A stretch of DNA of 33,576 bases from an uncultured Bacilli bacterium. GTDB taxonomy: Bacteria; Bacillota_I; Bacilli_A; RF39; UBA660. Below the pieces are notes generated by a model. It did not search any database. It was not told the origin of the DNA and saw only the letters and a list, made by a program, of their open reading frames with translations. The translations under genes were made by a program, and so were the position numbers. The stretch spans positions 1 to 33,576 of the forward strand of contig CANQGF010000008.1 in assembly GCA_947601485.1 (NCBI GenBank), read 5' to 3'. Positions 29,645 to 33,576 of this stretch are shown in pieces. The first letter of the stretch is position 1, and each line of letters starts with the position of its first letter.

Positions 29645-31762
29645 ATGGATGTAATGAGTGTCAAAGATTATGCTAAAGATATTAATCTATCAGTTGCGGA
29701 AGTTTTAAAAAAATGTACAGAACTTGGGATTAATGTAAATAGTGGAGAAGATAACTTATCAGAAGATGATATTGTTATGTTAGATAATACTTTAAATTTA
29801 ATTAGTACTGATGATGATATTACTTATGATGAAGATGAACTTGTTGAAAATATTGCTCTTGATATCATGGAAAGTAAGAATATTTCGGAAAGTAATACAT
29901 CAAAAAAGCAAAAATTAAAGAAAAAAGATCGTACTAGTGAAAATAAAGATAATTATCAAATGCTAAAAAAAGAAATGTATAAGCATAAAGAAAAATTAAT
30001 GGATAATGCTCCATCCAATGAAAATATAGTTCTTTATAAAAAAGAAATGAGTGTTAATGATCTAGCCTTAAGTTTAAATGTTAGTGGAACAGATATTATC
30101 AAAAAATTGATGTCTTTAGGATTAATGCTTAGCTTAAATGATCCGATTGATTTTGATAATGCTGAAATTGTAGCACTTGATTATGGAAAAACTTTAAAAC
30201 CAGAAGAAACTCAAGATTTAGCTAATTTTGAAGAATTTGAAATTGTTGATCGTGAAGAAGATTTAGTTAAAAGACCACCAATAGTTACTATTATGGGTCA
30301 TGTTGATCATGGTAAAACAACTTTACTTGATTATATTAGACATTCACATGTCGTTGATAGTGAATTTGGTGGAATTACCCAACATATTGGCGCATACCAA
30401 ATAGATCATAATGGTAACAAAATTACTTTTATTGATACACCAGGACATGCTGCATTTACTGAAATGCGTGCCAGAGGGGCCAGTGTTACCGATATTGTTA
30501 TTATTATTGTTGCAGCTGATGATGGAGTTATGCCTCAAACAAAAGAAGCCATCGATCATGCTAAAATGGCTAACGTACCAATTATTGTAGCGGTTAATAA
30601 AATTGATAAGCCAGATGCTAATCCCGAAAGAATTTTAACCGAAATGGCTGAATATGGTATTACTCCTGAATCTTGGGGTGGGGATGTACCATTTATTAAC
30701 ATTTCAGCTAAAACTGGTGAAGGAGTACCTCTTTTACTTGAAACAATCGAAACTATTGCCGAAGTAAATAATTATCAAGCTAATCCTAATCGTTATGCAT
30801 CAGGGGTTGTTATTGAATCAAGACTCGATAAAAATATTGGTGGGATTGCCTCATTTATTATCCAAAATGGTACCCTTAGAATTGGCGATCCGATAGTAGT
30901 TGGTGAATACTATGGCAAAGTTAGAACTATGAAAAATGATTTAGGTGAATCTATTGCCCTTGCTTATCCATCAACACCAGTTGAAGTTACAGGTATATCA
31001 GATAATCCATCAGCTGGTGATAAATTTATGGCTTTTGAAACTGAAGCTAAAGCTAAAGAAATTGCTAGTAAAAGAAAGAATAATGCAATTTCTAAATATA
31101 AAACAGATGTTGTTTCTTTAGATGATTTGTTTAAACAAATTGAAAGTGGTGAAAAAGAGATAAATGTCTTACTTAAAGCTGATGTTAGAGGTAGTGAAGA
31201 AGCTGTAAAAAATGCATTAGAAAAAATTAAAGTTGGCGATGTTACAGTTAAAGTTATAAGAAGTGGTATTGGAACAGTTACGGAAAGTGATGTCGTTCTT
31301 GCTAATGCCTCTAATGCAATAATCATTGGTTTTAATGTTGTACCAGATCATGTAACAAAAGAAATAGCTAAAGAATATAATGTCGATATTAGATTATATA
31401 CAATCATTTACAAATTAGTAGAAGATATGGAATTAGCAATGAAAGGAATGCTTGATCCTGAATTTGAAGAAAAAGTTATCGGTAATGTGGAAATTAGAAA
31501 AATCTTCAAATTTTCTAAAATTGGTAATATAGCGGGTTGTTATGTAACTGAAGGACTTATTAAAAGCAATTCTAATGTTCGAGTTATTCGTGATGGTATC
31601 GTTTTAACTGAAGATAAAATTTCTTCTTTGCAAAAAGGCAAAGAAAGTGTTAAAGAGATGAAAAAAGGTTTTGAATGTGGTATTACACTAGAAACATTTA
31701 ACGATTTTAAAGAAGGAGATACTTTACAAGCTTTTGAATTAGTTGAGGTTAAACATGAATAA
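29645..31762 (+). CDS. infB: Translation initiation factor IF-2
   Basis: 705 residues. Two IF2-N modules (about 3-50, and 135-183 '[25 protein letters not shown]') are separated by a lysine-rich linker. The G domain has G1 GHVDHGKT (about 219), DTPGHAAF, and NKID. Domains II-IV follow, with the IF2-C '[14 protein letters not shown]'-type block (here [10 protein letters not shown]) and the final fMet-tRNA-binding domain. It positions initiator tRNA on the 30S subunit using GTP. AAGGAAGGGATGA precedes the ATG. It overlaps rbfA by eight bases. Confidence 0.97.
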   Translation: MDVMSVKDYAKDINLSVAEVLKKCTELGINVNSGEDNLSEDDIVMLDNTLNLISTDDDITYDEDELVENIALDIMESKNISESNTSKKQKLKKKDRTSENKDNYQMLKKEMYKHKEKLMDNAPSNENIVLYKKEMSVNDLALSLNVSGTDIIKKLMSLGLMLSLNDPIDFDNAEIVALDYGKTLKPEETQDLANFEEFEIVDREEDLVKRPPIVTIMGHVDHGKTTLLDYIRHSHVVDSEFGGITQHIGAYQIDHNGNKITFIDTPGHAAFTEMRARGASVTDIVIIIVAADDGVMPQTKEAIDHAKMANVPIIVAVNKIDKPDANPERILTEMAEYGITPESWGGDVPFINISAKTGEGVPLLLETIETIAEVNNYQANPNRYASGVVIESRLDKNIGGIASFIIQNGTLRIGDPIVVGEYYGKVRTMKNDLGESIALAYPSTPVEVTGISDNPSAGDKFMAFETEAKAKEIASKRKNNAISKYKTDVVSLDDLFKQIESGEKEINVLLKADVRGSEEAVKNALEKIKVGDVTVKVIRSGIGTVTESDVVLANASNAIIIGFNVVPDHVTKEIAKEYNVDIRLYTIIYKLVEDMELAMKGMLDPEFEEKVIGNVEIRKIFKFSKIGNIAGCYVTEGLIKSNSNVRVIRDGIVLTEDKISSLQKGKESVKEMKKGFECGITLETFNDFKEGDTLQAFELVEVKHE

Positions 31763-32099
31763 TACGCATAAAATAGATCGTATTGCTAGTGATATTATTA
31801 AATATTTAAGTAATATTATTTATACAGAAACTAGAGATGATTTACTTAAAACAATAACTCTTACAGGAATTAAACTTAGTAAAGATTTAAGTTATGCAAA
31901 AATTTATTTTACATCTATTAGTGAATTATCTCATAAAGAAATTGAAAAAGAAATTAATGAAGCATCTCCCTATTTAAGGGGATGTCTTGCTAAAGTAATT
32001 GATATTAGAAATATTCCTGAACTTAATTTTCAATATGATGAATCAATCGAATATGGTAATAAAATTGAAAAAATAATTGATAAAATAAATAATAATTAG
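31755..32099 (+). CDS. rbfA: 30S ribosome-binding factor A
   Basis: 114 residues from the ATG at 31755. TGAGGT (31744-31749) is the ribosome site; the in-frame TTG at 31743 overlaps it and is rejected. The KH-like fold is visible: 'IDRIASDIIKYLSNIIYTE', 'LITLTGIKLSKDLSYAKIYFT'-type core (here TITLTGIKLSKDLSYAKIYF), and the C-terminal 'RNIPELNFQYDESIEYGNKIEKII'-type helix. It helps mature the 5' end of 16S rRNA. Confidence 0.94.
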   Translation: MNNTHKIDRIASDIIKYLSNIIYTETRDDLLKTITLTGIKLSKDLSYAKIYFTSISELSHKEIEKEINEASPYLRGCLAKVIDIRNIPELNFQYDESIEYGNKIEKIIDKINNN

Positions 32100-32108
32100 G
32101 GAGGTTTT

Positions 32109-32669
32109 ATGGATTTAGAACAAATGAAGATTCAAATAAACGAAAGTGGTTTTTTAGATCTTAATGAAAAAAAGATATTGCAAAGAAAGTATCATGAATT
32201 ATTTACACAAATGTATGGTAAAGATATTTATGATTCTATATTAAAACATCTTAATGAAAATACGAGATTATATGAATTTTTTAATAGTCTTTCTCATAAT
32301 AATCATTTAGCAAATATCGCACTAGAACAAGTAAATGATGGAAAGTTATCCCTATTAACCATTCATAGTAAAGATGAATTAAAGGCCGCAGCTAGAATTA
32401 GAAGGATAGATGAAAATACTGCAAGTATACCTGATGCTGTCTTTTTGGCTGATATGCGTTATAAATTAAAACTTTGGCAAAAAATTCTTAAATATGCTGA
32501 AGAATATTTTAAAGATGCACATTTTAAAGAAATGTATGTTGAAGTGCTATTAAATGATTTTGTCATGATTGCTGGTTGTTTTGATGAAGGATTTACAGAA
32601 TATGATGAAGTAAAAAGTGAGCAAACAAGAACACATTTATTTAGTAAAAAATTAGAAAGAAAAAGATAA
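32109..32669 (+). CDS. Uncharacterised protein, possible GNAT-like fold
   Basis: 186 residues. The C-terminal half resembles an acetyltransferase in layout: a strand LLTIHSKDELKAAARIRRIDE, then DAVFLADMRYKLKLWQKILKYAEEYFK (helix), then the strand KEMYVEVLLND and a final FDEGFTEYDE with the GF characteristic of the last GNAT strands. The acetyl-CoA loop R/QxxGxG/A is not evident, so catalysis is doubtful. It sits between rbfA and truB, starting ten bases after rbfA and sharing one base with truB (TAATG). Co-expression suggests a ribosome or tRNA role, but that is inference. Confidence 0.6.
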   Translation: MDLEQMKIQINESGFLDLNEKKILQRKYHELFTQMYGKDIYDSILKHLNENTRLYEFFNSLSHNNHLANIALEQVNDGKLSLLTIHSKDELKAAARIRRIDENTASIPDAVFLADMRYKLKLWQKILKYAEEYFKDAHFKEMYVEVLLNDFVMIAGCFDEGFTEYDEVKSEQTRTHLFSKKLERKR

Positions 32670-33517
32670 TGAATGAAGCAATTATCATTAATAAAGAAAA
32701 AGGCTATACTAGTAGGGATGTTGTTAATAAATTAAATAAAATTTTAAATACAAAAAAGATTGGCCATACGGGTACCCTTGATCCTCTTGCAACAGGTGTT
32801 CTTGTATGTTTAGTAAATAAATATACTAAATTAGTTGATATAATTACCAGTGAAGATAAAGAATATGTAGCAGAAATTAAATTAGGTATTAAAACAGATA
32901 CTTTAGATATTACTGGCCAAATTATAAAAGAGGCTAAAGTGCCTAGTTTAAAAAAAGAAGATATAGTTAAAGTCTTAAAAAGTTTTATTGGTTTATATGA
33001 AGAAACAGTACCTCTTTATTCAGCGGTTTCGATTAATGGTAAAAGATTATACGATTATGCAAGAAAGGGAATAGAAATTACTTTACCGAAAAGAGATGTA
33101 GTAATTAAAGATATTGAACTATTAGATTATTGTGATGATTTAATTAAATTTAGAGTAATAGTTAGTAAAGGAACATATATTAGAAGTTTAATAGAAAGTA
33201 TTTGTGAAAAGCTAAATGTTATTGGTACAATGAATAATCTTACTAGAACGAAACAAGGAAATTTTAAAATAGAGAACAGTTATACTTTAAGTGATATCGC
33301 AAAAGGAGATTATAAATCTTTAAAAATAGAAGATTTAATTAATCTAGAAAAAATAGAATTAGATAAAATTTTAGAAAAAAAAGTCAAGAATGGTAATGTA
33401 ATTGAATTAAATAAAGAAGGTTATATTTTATTTGCGAAAGAAAATGAAGAAATTGCTTTATATCATTTTCAAAATAAACAAGGAAAATTAGTGATATTGG
33501 GTGAATTCTCAAAGTAA
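32669..33517 (+). CDS. truB: tRNA pseudouridine-55 synthase
   Basis: 282 residues. The catalytic motif GHTGTLDPLATGVL has the nucleophile Asp38. Also present are 'YVAEIKLGIKTDTLDITG', 'PLYSAVSINGKRLYDYARKG' and 'VIVSKGTYIRSL'. The C-terminal region is a reduced PUA-like extension. TruB makes the universal pseudouridine of the T loop. Its usual neighbour ribF is not in the 59 bases that remain. Confidence 0.96.
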   Translation: MNEAIIINKEKGYTSRDVVNKLNKILNTKKIGHTGTLDPLATGVLVCLVNKYTKLVDIITSEDKEYVAEIKLGIKTDTLDITGQIIKEAKVPSLKKEDIVKVLKSFIGLYEETVPLYSAVSINGKRLYDYARKGIEITLPKRDVVIKDIELLDYCDDLIKFRVIVSKGTYIRSLIESICEKLNVIGTMNNLTRTKQGNFKIENSYTLSDIAKGDYKSLKIEDLINLEKIELDKILEKKVKNGNVIELNKEGYILFAKENEEIALYHFQNKQGKLVILGEFSK

Positions 33518-33576
33518 ATACAACTAACAATTTAAGTAATTAAAAGACAAAAGTAAATACAATTAAAAATCGGCTT

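Noticed and set aside
30344-31326. Minus-strand open frames inside infB
   Set aside because: Antisense shadows of the G domain and domain II coding sequence, with no start signals and no family resemblance.

Overview
The window is very AT-rich and densely coded. It uses the standard bacterial code: scpA ends on TGA inside an ATGA overlap with scpB, and the genes are full length with TGA as stop. The gene set (ScpA/ScpB, SpoIIIE/FtsK, ClpC, CotJ and CotY/Z-type coat proteins, sortase, and a rimP-nusA-ylxR-infB-rbfA-truB operon) points to a Bacillota, class Bacilli-like chromosome. It is probably a small-genome gut lineage such as the RF39/Erysipelotrichia-like groups. That placement is inferred from gene content and composition; no rRNA gene is present. 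I see no mobile element, phage gene or CRISPR array, and no gene-free stretch longer than 300 bases.

Layout. Positions 1-613: a terminator from upstream, then a cysteine-rich spore coat protein behind a sigma-K-like promoter. 720-1524: a Nudix hydrolase and a small membrane protein. 1662-4177: an extracytoplasmic folding cluster of two membrane thioredoxin-fold proteins (CTHC, CPWC), a lipoprotein cyclophilin and a DUF5301-like protein. 4200-5606: scpA, scpB and tRNA-Leu(CAA). 5688-10584: a tight six-gene operon (acyl-AMP ligase, acyl carrier protein, phosphopantetheinyl transferase, two GT8 glycosyltransferases, PlsC-type acyltransferase), facing a second PlsC-like gene on the minus strand. 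11478-12921: an Mbeg1-like lipase and a small Tyr/Pro-rich protein. 12935-16763 (minus): a thioester/SpaA-repeat surface adhesin and its overlapping sortase. 16932-22784: a ClpC homologue with a decayed second ATPase ring, an orphan protein, a Ca2+ P-type ATPase and trmL. 22869-27896: spoIIIE/ftsK, a membrane thioredoxin-like protein, cotJA-JB (fused) with cotJC, a tail-anchored protein and a UPF0316 protein. 27992-33517: the translation/transcription operon.

How the genes may work together. The 5688-10584 operon can be read as one lipid pathway: activate a carboxylic acid as acyl-AMP, load it on a dedicated ACP matured by its own transferase, then acylate and glycosylate a lipid. The surface protein and its sortase are co-transcribed and probably a dedicated pair, although the sortase has no arginine in its catalytic domain. 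The coat genes have sigma-E/K-like promoter boxes, suggesting that sporulation is retained.

Recurrent local features: terminators that use the last codons and stop codon of the gene as part of the hairpin, extended -10 promoters (TGnTATAAT) with poor -35 boxes, and short leaders. Function assignments come from reading motifs by eye; no database search was run.
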